Shown here piece by piece: positions 16,909 through 25,407 of a stretch of DNA of 64,000 nucleotides. Numbering within the stretch: position 1 is the first letter of the stretch; each line of letters begins with the position of its first letter. A program made the translations under genes and the position numbers. The notes beneath the pieces are model-generated. The model did no database searches. It was not told the DNA's origin and was given only the letters and a program-made list of their open reading frames with translations. The stretch is from Methylobacterium marchantiae (GTDB taxonomy: Bacteria; Pseudomonadota; Alphaproteobacteria; Rhizobiales; Beijerinckiaceae), in assembly GCF_022179405.1 (NCBI RefSeq), contig NZ_BPQT01000040.1, forward strand, positions 51,118-115,117, given 5' to 3'.

Positions 16909-19900
16909 TCAGTGGGCGACGCCCGCCGCGGCGCCGGGGACCGGTGCGTCGGGGGCCTCGTCGCGGGCGCCGACGAAGCGGCCGAACAGGCGCCCGAGGA
17001 GGTTGCCGAGGCTGTCCATCAGCAGGAACACCGCCGGCACGAAGACCAGCGAGAGCAGGGTCGAGACGATGAGGCCCGAGATCACCGCCACCGCCATCGG
17101 CGCGCGGAACTCGCCGCCGATTCCGAGCGCCATGGCCGAAGGGACCATGCCGGCCGCCATGGCGATGGTGGTCATGACGATGGGGCGCGCCCGCTTGCGG
17201 CCGGCATCGACGATGGCGGTGACCCGGTCGACGCCGCGCGCCATCTCCTCGACGGCGAAATCCACCAGCATGATCGCGTTCTTCGTCACCAGCCCCATCA
17301 GCATGAGGATGCCGATGACCACGGGCATCGAGATCGGCATGTTGAGGATGAGGAGGCCGAGGATCGCGCCGCCGATGGAGAGCGGCAGCGAGAACAGGAT
17401 GGTGAGTGGCTGCAGGAACGAGCCGAACAGCAGCACCAGCACGGCATAGACCATCATGATCCCGGCCCCCATCGCCAGGAGGAAGCCGGAAAAGACCTCG
17501 CCCATGATCTCGGCATCCCCGGTCTGACGGATGGTGACGCCCGGGGGCAGGGACTTCGCGGTCGGCGTCTCGAGGGCCTGGGCGATGAGCGAGCCGAGGG
17601 CGTCCGAGCCCTCCATATTGGCCTCCACCGCCACGCGGATCACGCGGTCGTAGCGCTCGATGGCGCCGGGGCCCTGGTCGAGCTCGATATCGGCCACTGC
17701 CGCCAGCGGCACGGCGGTGCCGTTCTTGGCCGGGACCTTGAGGTTCTCTAGCCGCGAGACCGCGCCGCGGGAGGATTCGGGGAGCTGCACACGGATCGGG
17801 ATCTGGCGGTCGGCGGCGTTGAACTTGGCGAGGTTCAGGCCGATATCGCCGATCGTGCCGACCCGGACGGTCTCCGCGATGGTGTCGGTGGAGACGCCGA
17901 GATCCGCCGCCGCGCCCTCCTTGGGGCGGATCCGCACCTCCGTGCGGTTGAGCGGCGCCGTCGACATCACCGAGACCAGATGGGGGATCGCGGCCATGTC
18001 GCGCTGGAGGCGGGCGGCCACCTCCGCCACCACTTCGGCATCGGGGCCGCCGACCACCAAAGCGAGGTCGCGCTGGCCGCTGTCGCGCAGGGACCAGGAG
18101 CGGATGTCGGGCTCCTCGGCCAGCAACGCGGCGATCTCGGTCTCCACCGCCGCCTGCTTCCTCGCGCGCGCGTTCTTCGGGGTGAGGTTGACGATGAGGG
18201 TGGCGAGCCGGGTCTCCTTCTTGCCGCCGACCTGGCGACCGCCATCGACGAAGACCGAGGTGACTTCCGGCAGGGAGCGGATGCGCTCGACGACGCGGTC
18301 GGAGACCGAGACGGTGTCGGCGAGCTTCGCGCCGGGGGCGAGCTCCACCATGAACAGGGTGCGGGCATTGTCCTGCTTCGGCACGAAGCCCGAGGGCAGC
18401 AGCCCGGTGGAGGCGAGCGATCCGGCAAACAGCGCGAGGCCGACGATCAGCGTGATCACCCGGTGGCGCACCGACCAGCCGACCAGCCGGCCGTAGGTCC
18501 GCATCACCCAGCCCTCGCGCTCTTCCGTGTGGGCATGGTCCCGCAGAAAATAGGCGGCGAGCATCGGCGTGATCAGCCGCGCCACCAGCAGCGACATGAA
18601 CACCGAGACGGCGATGGTGAGCCCGAACTGGATGAAGTAGCGCCCGGCGATGCCGCCCATGAACGAGACCGGCGCGAACACCGCGATCAGCGTCGCGGTG
18701 ATGGCGATGACGGCGAGCCCGATCTCGTCGGCGCCCTCGAGTGCCGCGCGGTAGGCGGATTTGCCCATCCGCATGTGCCGGACGATGTTCTCGATCTCGA
18801 CGATGGCGTCGTCCACCAGGATGCCGGTGACGAGGGTGATGGCCAGCAGGCTGATGCCGTTGAGGGTGAAGCCGAGGGCGTCCATCGCCCAGAAGGTCGG
18901 GAAGACCGAGAGCGGCAGGGCCACCGCCGCGATGAGGGTGGCGCGCCAGTCGCGGAGGAACAGGAACACCACGATGACCGCGAGCACGGCGCCCTCGATC
19001 AGCGTGTGCATGGCCGAATCGTAGCTTCCGATCGTGGCCGAGACCGAGGAATCGATCGTCTCGAACTCGAGGGCGGGATAGGTCTGCCGGAATTCCGCGA
19101 TGCGCTTCTCGACGCCCGCCGCCACCTCGGCGTCGCTGGCGCCCGAGCCGCGCGACACCGCGAAGGCGACCACCGGCTCGCCGTTGAAGCGGGCGAAGGT
19201 ACGCGGCTCCTCGATGGAATCCTGCACCAGGGCGAGGTCGTCGAGACGGACCTTGCGGCCGCCCGGCAGGACGATGGAGGTCGCCTTGAGGTCGCGCAGG
19301 GTGCGGGAGGCGGCGAGCGTCCGGATCGACTGCTCGCGGCCGCCGACCTCGCCGCGCCCGCCCGCCATGTCGGCAGAGGTGAGGCGCAGCTGGCGGTTCA
19401 CGTCGGCCGCGGTGATGCCGAGGGCCAGGAGGCGGTCGGGCTGGAGCACGACCCGCATCTCACGCGCCACGCCGCCGACGCGCTCGACGCCGCCGACGCC
19501 CTTCACCCCCTGGAGGGAGCGGGCGATCTTGTCCTCCACCAGCCAGGACAGGTCGGCGGGGGTCATGGCCGGCGCCTTCACGCCGTAGATCAGGATCGGC
19601 AGGCCGGCGATCTCGACGCGGCTGATCACCGGCTCGTCGATGGTGCGGGGCAGGTTGATGCGGATCTTGGAGATCGCGTCCTTCACGTCGTTGACGGCCC
19701 GGTCGGTGTTCACCTCGAGGCGGAACTCCACCGTGGTGACGGACGAGCCTTCGGTGATCGCCGAGGTGATGTGCTTGACCCCGCGCACGCCGGCGATCGA
19801 ATCCTCCACCCATTTCGTCACCTGGGTCTGGAGTTCGGACGGGGCCGCGCCGGACTGGGTGATCGCCACCGAGACGATGGGCACGTCGACATTGGGCATG

Positions 19901-20013
19901 CGCGTGACGGCGAGCCCCCGGAAGCTCACGAGGCCGAGCACGATCAACACGAGGAACAGGACCAGAGGGCCGATCGGCTTGCGGATCGCGTAGGCCGAGA
20001 CGTTCAGGCGCAT
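16909..20013 (-). CDS. RND family multidrug efflux pump, inner-membrane subunit (HAE1/AcrB type)
   Basis: 1034 residues, the normal length. It has an N-terminal helix (GPLVLFLVLIVLGLVSFRGLAV), two large periplasmic loops and twelve predicted helices. Family motifs include RMPNVDVPIVSV, LVTGILVDDAIVEIENIVRHM with the proton-relay Asp pair, and MGLVTKNAIMLVDFA. It exports drugs or other hydrophobic compounds using proton flow, together with the membrane fusion protein encoded just upstream. No outer-membrane TolC-type gene is present. A 157-base gap with a palindromic repeat separates it from the fusion-protein gene. Confidence 0.95.
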   Translation of the reverse strand: MRLNVSAYAIRKPIGPLVLFLVLIVLGLVSFRGLAVTRMPNVDVPIVSVAITQSGAAPSELQTQVTKWVEDSIAGVRGVKHITSAITEGSSVTTVEFRLEVNTDRAVNDVKDAISKIRINLPRTIDEPVISRVEIAGLPILIYGVKAPAMTPADLSWLVEDKIARSLQGVKGVGGVERVGGVAREMRVVLQPDRLLALGITAADVNRQLRLTSADMAGGRGEVGGREQSIRTLAASRTLRDLKATSIVLPGGRKVRLDDLALVQDSIEEPRTFARFNGEPVVAFAVSRGSGASDAEVAAGVEKRIAEFRQTYPALEFETIDSSVSATIGSYDSAMHTLIEGAVLAVIVVFLFLRDWRATLIAAVALPLSVFPTFWAMDALGFTLNGISLLAITLVTGILVDDAIVEIENIVRHMRMGKSAYRAALEGADEIGLAVIAITATLIAVFAPVSFMGGIAGRYFIQFGLTIAVSVFMSLLVARLITPMLAAYFLRDHAHTEEREGWVMRTYGRLVGWSVRHRVITLIVGLALFAGSLASTGLLPSGFVPKQDNARTLFMVELAPGAKLADTVSVSDRVVERIRSLPEVTSVFVDGGRQVGGKKETRLATLIVNLTPKNARARKQAAVETEIAALLAEEPDIRSWSLRDSGQRDLALVVGGPDAEVVAEVAARLQRDMAAIPHLVSVMSTAPLNRTEVRIRPKEGAAADLGVSTDTIAETVRVGTIGDIGLNLAKFNAADRQIPIRVQLPESSRGAVSRLENLKVPAKNGTAVPLAAVADIELDQGPGAIERYDRVIRVAVEANMEGSDALGSLIAQALETPTAKSLPPGVTIRQTGDAEIMGEVFSGFLLAMGAGIMMVYAVLVLLFGSFLQPLTILFSLPLSIGGAILGLLILNMPISMPVVIGILMLMGLVTKNAIMLVDFAVEEMARGVDRVTAIVDAGRKRARPIVMTTIAMAAGMVPSAMALGIGGEFRAPMAVAVISGLIVSTLLSLVFVPAVFLLMDSLGNLLGRLFGRFVGARDEAPDAPVPGAAAGVAH

Positions 20014-20133
20014 GGGGCGACTCGGTGGGGGTTACGTTCAGGGTTCATGGGCTGTCCGGCCGATCGCACCGGCCCCTTCATGGAAGGCTCGCCTGCTCAC
20101 GCAGCGTGGAGCCCGCCGGCGCGTCTCCCTTCC

Positions 20134-20150
20134 CCCTCTGCGGGAGAGGG
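20134..20150. repeat. REP-like palindromic element, copy 1
   Basis: The hairpin CCCTCT-GCGGG-AGAGGG lies between the fusion-protein and pump genes. About 28 bases around it (20131-20158) match a second copy at 36131-36158 at roughly 24 positions, including the flank GGATGC/CGATGC. A repeated palindrome in a non-coding gap fits the REP class, which can affect mRNA stability between operon genes. Confidence 0.6.
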
Positions 20151-20170
20151 TGGATGCACGCGGCGCCCGT

Positions 20171-21412
20171 TCAGGGCGTGCCCGCCTCGGCGGATGCCCG
20201 CGGGGAGGGGGCAGTGGCGACGGCCGGCACCGGTTCGGCGACGGGGATCGCACGAACCCGGTCGCCGTCGCGCAGGAAGCTTCCGGCGCGCGCGACCACA
20301 GCCTCGCCGTCGTCGAGGCCGGCGCGGATCTCGATGTCGTCGTCGTCGGAGAGGCCGGTGCGGACGGCACGCGCCTCCACGATCCCGTCCGAGACGACGA
20401 GGACGCTGCTGCGCTTGGGGCCGCCATAGAGGACGGAGGCCTGCGGCACGGTCACGCCGCGGGTGCGGGCGATCTCGATGGCGCCCCGGGCGAAGGTGCC
20501 GATGCGCAGGCGCGGATCGGGATCGAGGCGGACGCGGACCTTGCCGAGGCGGCTCGCCTTGTCGACCTCCGGATAGACGGCGCGCACGCTGCCGCGCACG
20601 CGCTCGCCGTCGGGGAGCTCCATCGTGGCGGGCGTGCCCTCCTTGAGCAGCGGCAGCTTGGTCTCGATGACCTCGCCTTCGAGCTCGATCTCGCCGCGCG
20701 CGATCAGACGGAACAGGGGCTCGGCGGAGGACGAGGCCGCCATGCCGACGCGGGCGGTGCGGCGGTTGACGATCCCGGCCTCTGGGGCGCGGATCTCGGT
20801 GCGGGCGAGGCGCAGGTCGAGCTCGTCGCGCAGAGCCTTCGCCTGGGCGAGCTCGGCTCTCGCGATGACGAGGCCGTTGCGGGCGAAGGCGAGCTTGCCT
20901 TCCGCCTGGCGCAGGGTGGCGGTGCGCCCTTCCATGATCGCCGCCGTGCCGTTGCCGCTGGTGAGGAGCTGCCTCGCGCGGTCGAAGGACAGGCGCGCCT
21001 CCGTCTCGGCGGCCTCCGCCTGCTCGATGCTGCTCTGGGCCTGCGGCACGGCGGCGGTGGCCTTGTCGACGAGGGCGTTCTGCTGGGCGATCTGCCGGTC
21101 GATCAGGTCGCGGGAGAGCCGCGCCAGGACCTGGCCGCGCTCCACCCGCATGCCTTCCTCGACCAGGACCTCGGTGACCCGGTAGCCCTCGATCTCGGGG
21201 GTCACCAGGATCTCGTCGCGGGGGACGAGGGTGCCGGTGACGACGACCTGCTCGACGATCTCGCGGCGCTTGGCCGCGACCACGCTGACGGCGGGCATCA
21301 GCTTGGTCGCGACGGGAATGGGCGCGACCTCGGCTCGAGCCGGCAGCCCGAGGCAGAGACCGAGATACAGGCCGGGAATCGCGAAGCCGGCGGCTCTGGA
21401 GACTGTCTTCAT
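20171..21412 (-). CDS. RND efflux membrane fusion protein (HlyD/AcrA family adaptor)
   Basis: 413 residues starting at ATG 21412 in an ATGA overlap with the TetR gene. There is an N-terminal signal (GLYLGLCLGLPARAE), then a lipoyl-like half (VVVTGTLVPRDEILVTPEIEGYRV), a coiled-coil hairpin rich in Gln/Glu/Ala (about 100-210) and the second lipoyl half (TEIRAPEAGIVNRRTARVG). It bridges the inner-membrane pump to an outer-membrane channel. Genes are ordered regulator, adaptor, pump. Confidence 0.92.
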   Translation of the reverse strand: MKTVSRAAGFAIPGLYLGLCLGLPARAEVAPIPVATKLMPAVSVVAAKRREIVEQVVVTGTLVPRDEILVTPEIEGYRVTEVLVEEGMRVERGQVLARLSRDLIDRQIAQQNALVDKATAAVPQAQSSIEQAEAAETEARLSFDRARQLLTSGNGTAAIMEGRTATLRQAEGKLAFARNGLVIARAELAQAKALRDELDLRLARTEIRAPEAGIVNRRTARVGMAASSSAEPLFRLIARGEIELEGEVIETKLPLLKEGTPATMELPDGERVRGSVRAVYPEVDKASRLGKVRVRLDPDPRLRIGTFARGAIEIARTRGVTVPQASVLYGGPKRSSVLVVSDGIVEARAVRTGLSDDDDIEIRAGLDDGEAVVARAGSFLRDGDRVRAIPVAEPVPAVATAPSPRASAEAGTP

Positions 21413-22041
21413 CGGCTCGCCCCTCCGTCGGGTTTCGAGGATTTCGACAACCGGCCCGCGAGGCCGGCATCGATGACGGCATGGAGCTGGGCCACGGCGG
21501 GGGCTGGATCGTAATCCGGCGTCAGGGCCCGGTTGACGATGATGCCCTTCATCAGCGCGTCCATCGTCTCGTAAAGCGAAGCGGGGTCGCACTCTCCCGA
21601 GGTGGCGAGCCCCGCCAGCAGGTCGATGAAGAAGGCGCGGCCCTCCTCCTCGAACCGCTCGTGCATGGCGGCGATGGCGGGGTTGCGGGTCGCTTCCGAC
21701 CAGAGGTCGAGCCGAAGGATCGCCACCTCGCGCGGGATTTCCGCGAAATGCTGGGCGATGATGCCGGTGAGGATCATCCGCCGGTCGCCGGCCCGGGCGA
21801 GGTCCGCGACGAGGGCGGCACCGCGGGCGCGTTCGTGCTCGGCGAGCCCGAGGACGACCGCCTCCTTCGACTTGAAGTAATGGTAGATGTTGCCGGCCGT
21901 CATGCCCGCCTGGCGGGCGAGGTCCTGCATCGTCGTGCGGTGGAAGCCGTTGCGGACGAAGCAGGTCTCGGCGGCGTCGAGGATGTCCTGGCGCCGGGTC
22001 GACGGGTTGCTCCGGGCCTCGGCGAGGGCGCCGGCGCTCAC
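21409..22041 (-). CDS. TetR/AcrR family transcriptional regulator
   Basis: 210 residues from GTG 22041, in a GTGA overlap with the small gene upstream. The N-terminal helix-turn-helix is clear: TRRQDILDAAETCFVRNGF followed by TTMQDLARQAGMTAGNIYHYF. The C-terminal ligand-binding part is variable, as usual. It should repress its own operon and release DNA when a pump substrate binds. Two palindromes at 22357-22392, between this operon and the divergent gene at 22448, are the obvious binding sites. Confidence 0.92.
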   Translation of the reverse strand: MSAGALAEARSNPSTRRQDILDAAETCFVRNGFHRTTMQDLARQAGMTAGNIYHYFKSKEAVVLGLAEHERARGAALVADLARAGDRRMILTGIIAQHFAEIPREVAILRLDLWSEATRNPAIAAMHERFEEEGRAFFIDLLAGLATSGECDPASLYETMDALMKGIIVNRALTPDYDPAPAVAQLHAVIDAGLAGRLSKSSKPDGGASR

Positions 22042-22328
22042 GAGGTCGACCTCTCGCCGGCGACGGGGGCGGCCCCGTCCGCCGGGACCATCCCGCACGA
22101 CCGGGCCTGCAAGGACTGGCCATGCGCGCCGAGATCGGCGCAGACCCGCGCCTGCCAGCCGTCCGACCCCGAACCGGTCCAGCCGACGAAGGCGAGCCAG
22201 CCGACGAGGATCAGCAATCCCGGCAGAAGATTGGAGGGCCTGCAGGCCGAGCGGATCGAGGCCAGGACAGGCATGACGCCCCGTCCGCGAGGCGCGTCGA
22301 CATCGTCATACCAGCCCATCTCGCCCAT
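22038..22328 (-). CDS. Small single-pass membrane protein, first gene of the efflux operon
   Basis: 96 residues with one hydrophobic helix (LLPGLLILVGWLAFVGW, about residues 34-50) and two Cys in the C-terminal half. ATG 22328 is preceded by AGGAGG. It overlaps the TetR start by four bases, so it is translated with the regulator and pump. I do not recognise the family. Placement before tetR suggests a small accessory or sensing role for the pump, but that is inference only. Confidence 0.7.
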   Translation of the reverse strand: MGEMGWYDDVDAPRGRGVMPVLASIRSACRPSNLLPGLLILVGWLAFVGWTGSGSDGWQARVCADLGAHGQSLQARSCGMVPADGAAPVAGERSTS

Positions 22329-22356
22329 CGCGGCCTCCTGTCCCGATCACATTTAT

Positions 22357-22392
22357 TGAACGTTCATTCATGTGTCAATGAACGTTCATTCA
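22357..22392. promoter_or_regulatory. Tandem TetR-type operator between the efflux operon and the divergent gene
   Basis: The 14-mer TGAACGTTCATTCA occurs at 22357-22370 and again at 22379-22392, exactly 22 bases apart. Each contains the perfect palindrome TGAACGTTCA; in the right copy the symmetry extends to AATGAACGTTCATT (22377-22390). The site is 29 bases from the first gene of the tetR operon and about 56 bases before the gene at 22448. Spacing, symmetry and position match TetR-family operators. AT-rich bases stand out from the GC-rich surroundings. Confidence 0.8.
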
Positions 22393-22447
22393 ATGGCTTT
22401 CGACAGGCCCGCCCGCACGCCGCCTCGACAGGAGGCGGGCCGCCCCT

Positions 22448-22912
22448 ATGTTGCCGTCGATGCGCCTCCTCATCCTGACAGCTTCCCTGGTTTCCTTCTC
22501 GGCCCTCTCCGCCCTGCCGGCCCAGGCCGATGCGTGCGGGGATCTCATCGACCGCGTAGTGGCCGAGACGCAATCGACCGTCGTCAACCGCACGGTCGAT
22601 TTCGCCGAGATGTCGGCCGCCGACGGGATGACCCTGACCCTGGCCTGCGGCGACCCGTCCGCGGTGGGCGTGCAGTTCAGGGGCGAGACACCGGGCGATT
22701 CCTACTACGCCCTGTTCGGCCGGGCCGGCCGGATCGCCACCGGCATCGCCCCGGACCTGATCGAGGCTGCGGCGCGGCGCGCCCGCGGGGAGGCGGTGAC
22801 CACCCGCCACAGCCATGCCGACGCGGCCACGGCCCTCGTCACCTGCTCGGTGACGAACGGAAGCCGCGGCCCGATGACGGGCTGCGCCGTGGTCGACAAG
22901 GGCCAGCGCTGA
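22448..22912 (+). CDS. Secreted hypothetical protein
   Basis: 154 residues with a classical signal peptide (LLILTASLVSFSALSALPAQA). The mature part has four Cys (in ADACGDL, TLACGDP, LVTCSVT and MTGCAVV), suggesting one or two disulphides, and no recognised domain. GGAGG lies at 22431-22435, 12 bases before ATG 22448; ATG 22460 is an alternative. It is divergent from the tetR-pump operon and shares the operator region, so TetR may control it too. Confidence 0.75.
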   Translation: MLPSMRLLILTASLVSFSALSALPAQADACGDLIDRVVAETQSTVVNRTVDFAEMSAADGMTLTLACGDPSAVGVQFRGETPGDSYYALFGRAGRIATGIAPDLIEAAARRARGEAVTTRHSHADAATALVTCSVTNGSRGPMTGCAVVDKGQR

Positions 22913-23028
22913 CGGCTCGTGAACCGCCGTGAAGGCGGGCGGTGCGGGATCGTTAAGGCCATGTTAACCATGAGCCGACGATCGTTCATCCGATGGACCA
23001 GCGGTCTGCCGATCCGACCGAGGAGCCG

Positions 23029-23433
23029 ATGGGCCGCACGATCCTCGCCAGCCGCATCTTCGCCTTCTGCCTCGTCTGCGCCCTTGCGGGATCGCCGGTT
23101 CTGGCCCAGGAACCGCTCCTCCTGAGAATCAGGCCCTCCGATGCCGCCCCGGCCGAGATCGGCGCGGGCGGAGGGATGCCCTCGGCCGAAGAGGTGGCAC
23201 GGGCCCGTGCCGCCCGCGAAGCGGTGTGGGAGCGGGCCGACCGCCGCGCCCGCATCGCCATCGCCTCCGTCTGCACCGGCTGCCTCCAGCCGGAGCGGGC
23301 CGCCCCTCGATCGCGCCCGGACGAGATCGCCGTCCGGGGGCAGAACGCGCCCTCCGAAACGCCTGACGCCGAAGTGCCGGTCTCGACCGGCACCGTCGCC
23401 CAGCACCCAACCAGCCAGACAGGTAGTCCATGA
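23029..23433 (+). CDS. Secreted hypothetical protein
   Basis: 134 residues from ATG 23029 with a signal peptide (SRIFAFCLVCALAGSPVLAQ). GAGGAG lies only a few bases upstream, so ATG 22993, which adds 12 residues, remains possible. The mature part is Ala/Arg/Pro-rich with a Cys pair (CTGC) and no domain that I recognise. Its stop overlaps the next gene start by four bases (ATGA), so the two are coupled. Confidence 0.6.
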   Translation: MGRTILASRIFAFCLVCALAGSPVLAQEPLLLRIRPSDAAPAEIGAGGGMPSAEEVARARAAREAVWERADRRARIAIASVCTGCLQPERAAPRSRPDEIAVRGQNAPSETPDAEVPVSTGTVAQHPTSQTGSP

Positions 23434-23834
23434 CCCAGTCGCATCCCACCAGCGGCGCCGAGCCGGATCCGGCCTGCCCGGTCTCCCTCGACCTCCTCGG
23501 CGCGGTCTACCGCGCCGAGCCCGAGGACCTGCCCGAAATCCTCGCGGAGATCCCTCCGACCACCCGCGCGAAGCTCGCCGTCTACCTCTACGGCAAGAGC
23601 CACATGCACCAGCTCGGCCTGTCGGTGGCCCGCGCCTGCGAGCGCGACGACCTCGTCCGTGTCGCCGGAGAGATCGGCTCGGTCGTCCACGGCCAGGCGC
23701 AGATGAAATCCGCCCGCCCGGCGGCCCAGGGCCCCGCCGCGGCCCCGGCCCCGCGCAAGATCAGCCTCGGCGGGTCGGCCCCGAAGAAGATCAGCCTCGG
23801 CGGGTCGGCCGGAAAGTCGCGCTCCTTCGACTGA
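23430..23834 (+). CDS. Small hypothetical protein with a C-terminal KISLGGSA repeat
   Basis: 134 residues. The first 90 are a helical domain (LDLLGAVYRAEPEDLPEIL, KLAVYLYGKSHMHQLG) that I cannot place. The tail is Ala/Pro-rich and ends in two KISLGGSA units, encoded by two identical 24-base direct repeats (23757-23780 and 23787-23810) with a 30-base period. No signal peptide. The ATGA overlap with the previous gene implies joint translation. Confidence 0.7.
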   Translation: MTQSHPTSGAEPDPACPVSLDLLGAVYRAEPEDLPEILAEIPPTTRAKLAVYLYGKSHMHQLGLSVARACERDDLVRVAGEIGSVVHGQAQMKSARPAAQGPAAAPAPRKISLGGSAPKKISLGGSAGKSRSFD

Positions 23835-23959
23835 ACGGCGCGCACGTTCGCGTGATCGCGAGGCGGCGAAGGGCTTTCGACCGAGGTCGCCCTTTCGGCC
23901 CGGCCAAGCCGCGTGGCATAAGCGCGGCCATTGTGCCCGTGGGCACAGAGAGGGATGAC

Positions 23960-24220
23960 ATGTTCGGTGCGTGGTGGAAGCTCGGCATGGACGCGACCCT
24001 GCTGGCGATGGAATCGCAGCAGGTGATCGGCCTCCGCCTCGCCAAACTCTCCCTGGGCGGGCCGGCCGCGCAGGTCGAGGTCCAGCGCATGGTGAGCGAG
24101 AAGATCATGGCCGCCAACGAGGCGGCCATGCTGATGGCCACCGGCGGCTCGACCCAACGTGTGGTCGCCGGGTATCGCCGGAAGGTCCGCGCCAACGCAC
24201 GGCGCCTGTCGAAGGCCTGA
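23960..24220 (+). CDS. Small helical hypothetical protein, phasin-like in pattern
   Basis: 86 residues beginning MFGAWWKLGMDATLLAMES. ATG 23960 follows AGAGAGGGATGAC. The body is amphipathic helix (QQVIGLRLAKLSLGG, VSEKIMAANEAAMLMATGG), similar in style to phasin-like small proteins common in Methylobacterium and relatives. I do not assign a function. It has its own upstream gap of 125 bases. Confidence 0.7.
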   Translation: MFGAWWKLGMDATLLAMESQQVIGLRLAKLSLGGPAAQVEVQRMVSEKIMAANEAAMLMATGGSTQRVVAGYRRKVRANARRLSKA

Positions 24221-24304
24221 TCCGGCCTCGCTGCGGCGCAGCATTAACCGAGCATTAACCAACCTCCGCTTCCATCGGGGTCACCACCCACGAGGAGAGC
24301 GCGT

Positions 24305-24772
24305 ATGAACCCCTTCGAACAGCAGGTGCGCGAGCGCGCCTATTACATCTGGGAAGGCGAGGGCCGAGTGTTCGGCCGCGCCGACGAGCATTGGCTGATG
24401 GCCGAGGCCGAGCTGCGCCCGGTGACCGTTTCGGCTCCCGTCTACGTCCAGAATCCAGCCGCCGATCTCAGCCTTGCACCGAGCCCGGCCAAGGTCCTGA
24501 AGCCGCGCGCCTCGCGCAGCGCCGGCGCTGCCGCCAAGGCCGTCTCGGAGACGTCCGTCGCCGCGAAGTCGGAGACCGCCCCGCGCCAGGCCAAGGCCGC
24601 TGCAACGAAATCCACTGCAACGAAGACCGCTTCGGCCAAGGCGGCCGCCGCCCCGAAGGCGACCAAGGCCGCAGCGAGCAAGACGGTTTCGAGCAACGGC
24701 GCGTCCACCAAGCCCCGCGCCATGTCCAAGCCGCGCGCCGCCGCGATGGAATCCGCCGCCACCGTCCACTGA
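24305..24772 (+). CDS. DUF2934 domain protein with a lysine/alanine-rich tail
   Basis: 155 residues. Residues about 3-35 match the DUF2934 pattern (VRERAYYIWEGEGRVFGR followed by DEHWLMAEAEL). The remaining 100 residues are Ala/Lys/Thr/Ser-rich, like a histone H1 tail, which suggests nucleic-acid or polyanion binding, though that is inference. ATG 24305 follows GAGGAGAGCG. A strong terminator follows at 24793, so the transcript is probably monocistronic. Confidence 0.85.
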   Translation: MNPFEQQVRERAYYIWEGEGRVFGRADEHWLMAEAELRPVTVSAPVYVQNPAADLSLAPSPAKVLKPRASRSAGAAAKAVSETSVAAKSETAPRQAKAAATKSTATKTASAKAAAAPKATKAAASKTVSSNGASTKPRAMSKPRAAAMESAATVH

Positions 24773-24792
24773 CGCCGAGCGGTCCCGGTTCG

Positions 24793-24822
24793 AGCCCGCC
24801 GCCCCATCCGGGGCGGCGGGCT
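24793..24822 (+). terminator. Intrinsic terminator after the DUF2934 gene
   Basis: A perfect 13-base-pair stem, AGCCCGCCGCCCC paired with GGGGCGGCGGGCT, with a four-base ATCC loop and a pyrimidine-rich tail (TCTCCTT). It lies 20 bases after the stop at 24772. Confidence 0.85.
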
Positions 24823-24846
24823 TCTCCTTGTGCGGCACCGTCAGGT

Positions 24847-24933
24847 TCAGGCGCCGCACCGCCCCTCGATCCGCCACAGGCGGAGCGCCACGACCATCGC
24901 CAAGGCGAGGAGCACGGCGTTGAACCCTGCCAC
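24847..24933 (-). CDS. Possible 28-residue membrane peptide
   Basis: A short minus-strand frame starting GTG 24933 reads VAGFNAVLLALAMVVALRLW and ends RIEGRCGA. It would be a single membrane helix with a basic tail. GAGG lies about ten bases upstream of the GTG. It sits in a gap between two plus-strand genes. Without comparative data this is only a candidate. Confidence 0.3.
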   Translation of the reverse strand: MAGFNAVLLALAMVVALRLWRIEGRCGA

Positions 24934-25055
24934 ATGCGCGAAGCCTCGACCCCCGCAGGACGGAACGTGGCGCCAACCTTTGCCGTTGTAACCATGAGAG
25001 GCCGATTCGCGCCGACGTCCCGGCCGAAGTCCGGCCGATGCTTTCGAGGTCCGCC

Positions 25056-25349
25056 ATGAAGACCGTCCTGCCCGCCCTCCTCGCCCTGACGATGGCAGCC
25101 GCGCCGCTCACGGCCCAGGCGGGCTCCGGCCCGTATCGCGAGCGTCCAATGGTTCGCGACATCGACTCCACCGGCGGCATCACCGTCGGCGGCCGTGCCC
25201 CCTGGAACCAGGCATGGGAGTACGACTCGGGCAGCGACAACGATCGCCGGCCGGAACTGCCCTATTATCAGCAGGGCCGCGGCCAGCAGACCGGAGGTCC
25301 GGCCCGCAACCTGCTCCCCGATGACGGGCTCCATATCTTCCCGCGCTGA
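25056..25349 (+). CDS. Small secreted hypothetical protein
   Basis: 97 residues with a signal peptide (LPALLALTMAAAPLTAQA). The mature part is hydrophilic, rich in Gly, Arg, Tyr and Asp, and has no cysteine or domain that I recognise. ATG 25056 follows GAGGTCCGCC; ATG 25038 upstream is less likely. It may be a periplasmic protein of a kind common in this genus. Confidence 0.7.
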   Translation: MKTVLPALLALTMAAAPLTAQAGSGPYRERPMVRDIDSTGGITVGGRAPWNQAWEYDSGSDNDRRPELPYYQQGRGQQTGGPARNLLPDDGLHIFPR

Positions 25350-25407
25350 AGCGGCATTCTGGAACCGATCTGCATCCCACACATGACACAAATGCGTCAA
25401 AACCGAC

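Noticed and set aside
17980-20646. An 888-residue plus-strand frame across the RND pump.
   Set aside because: Antisense shadow of the pump and fusion-protein genes, with His/Asp/Arg-rich composition.
20171-22123. A 650-residue frame that would join the fusion protein to sequence across tetR.
   Set aside because: The upstream part is out of frame with the clear TetR protein; the fusion protein starts at ATG 21412 with signal peptide and ATGA overlap.
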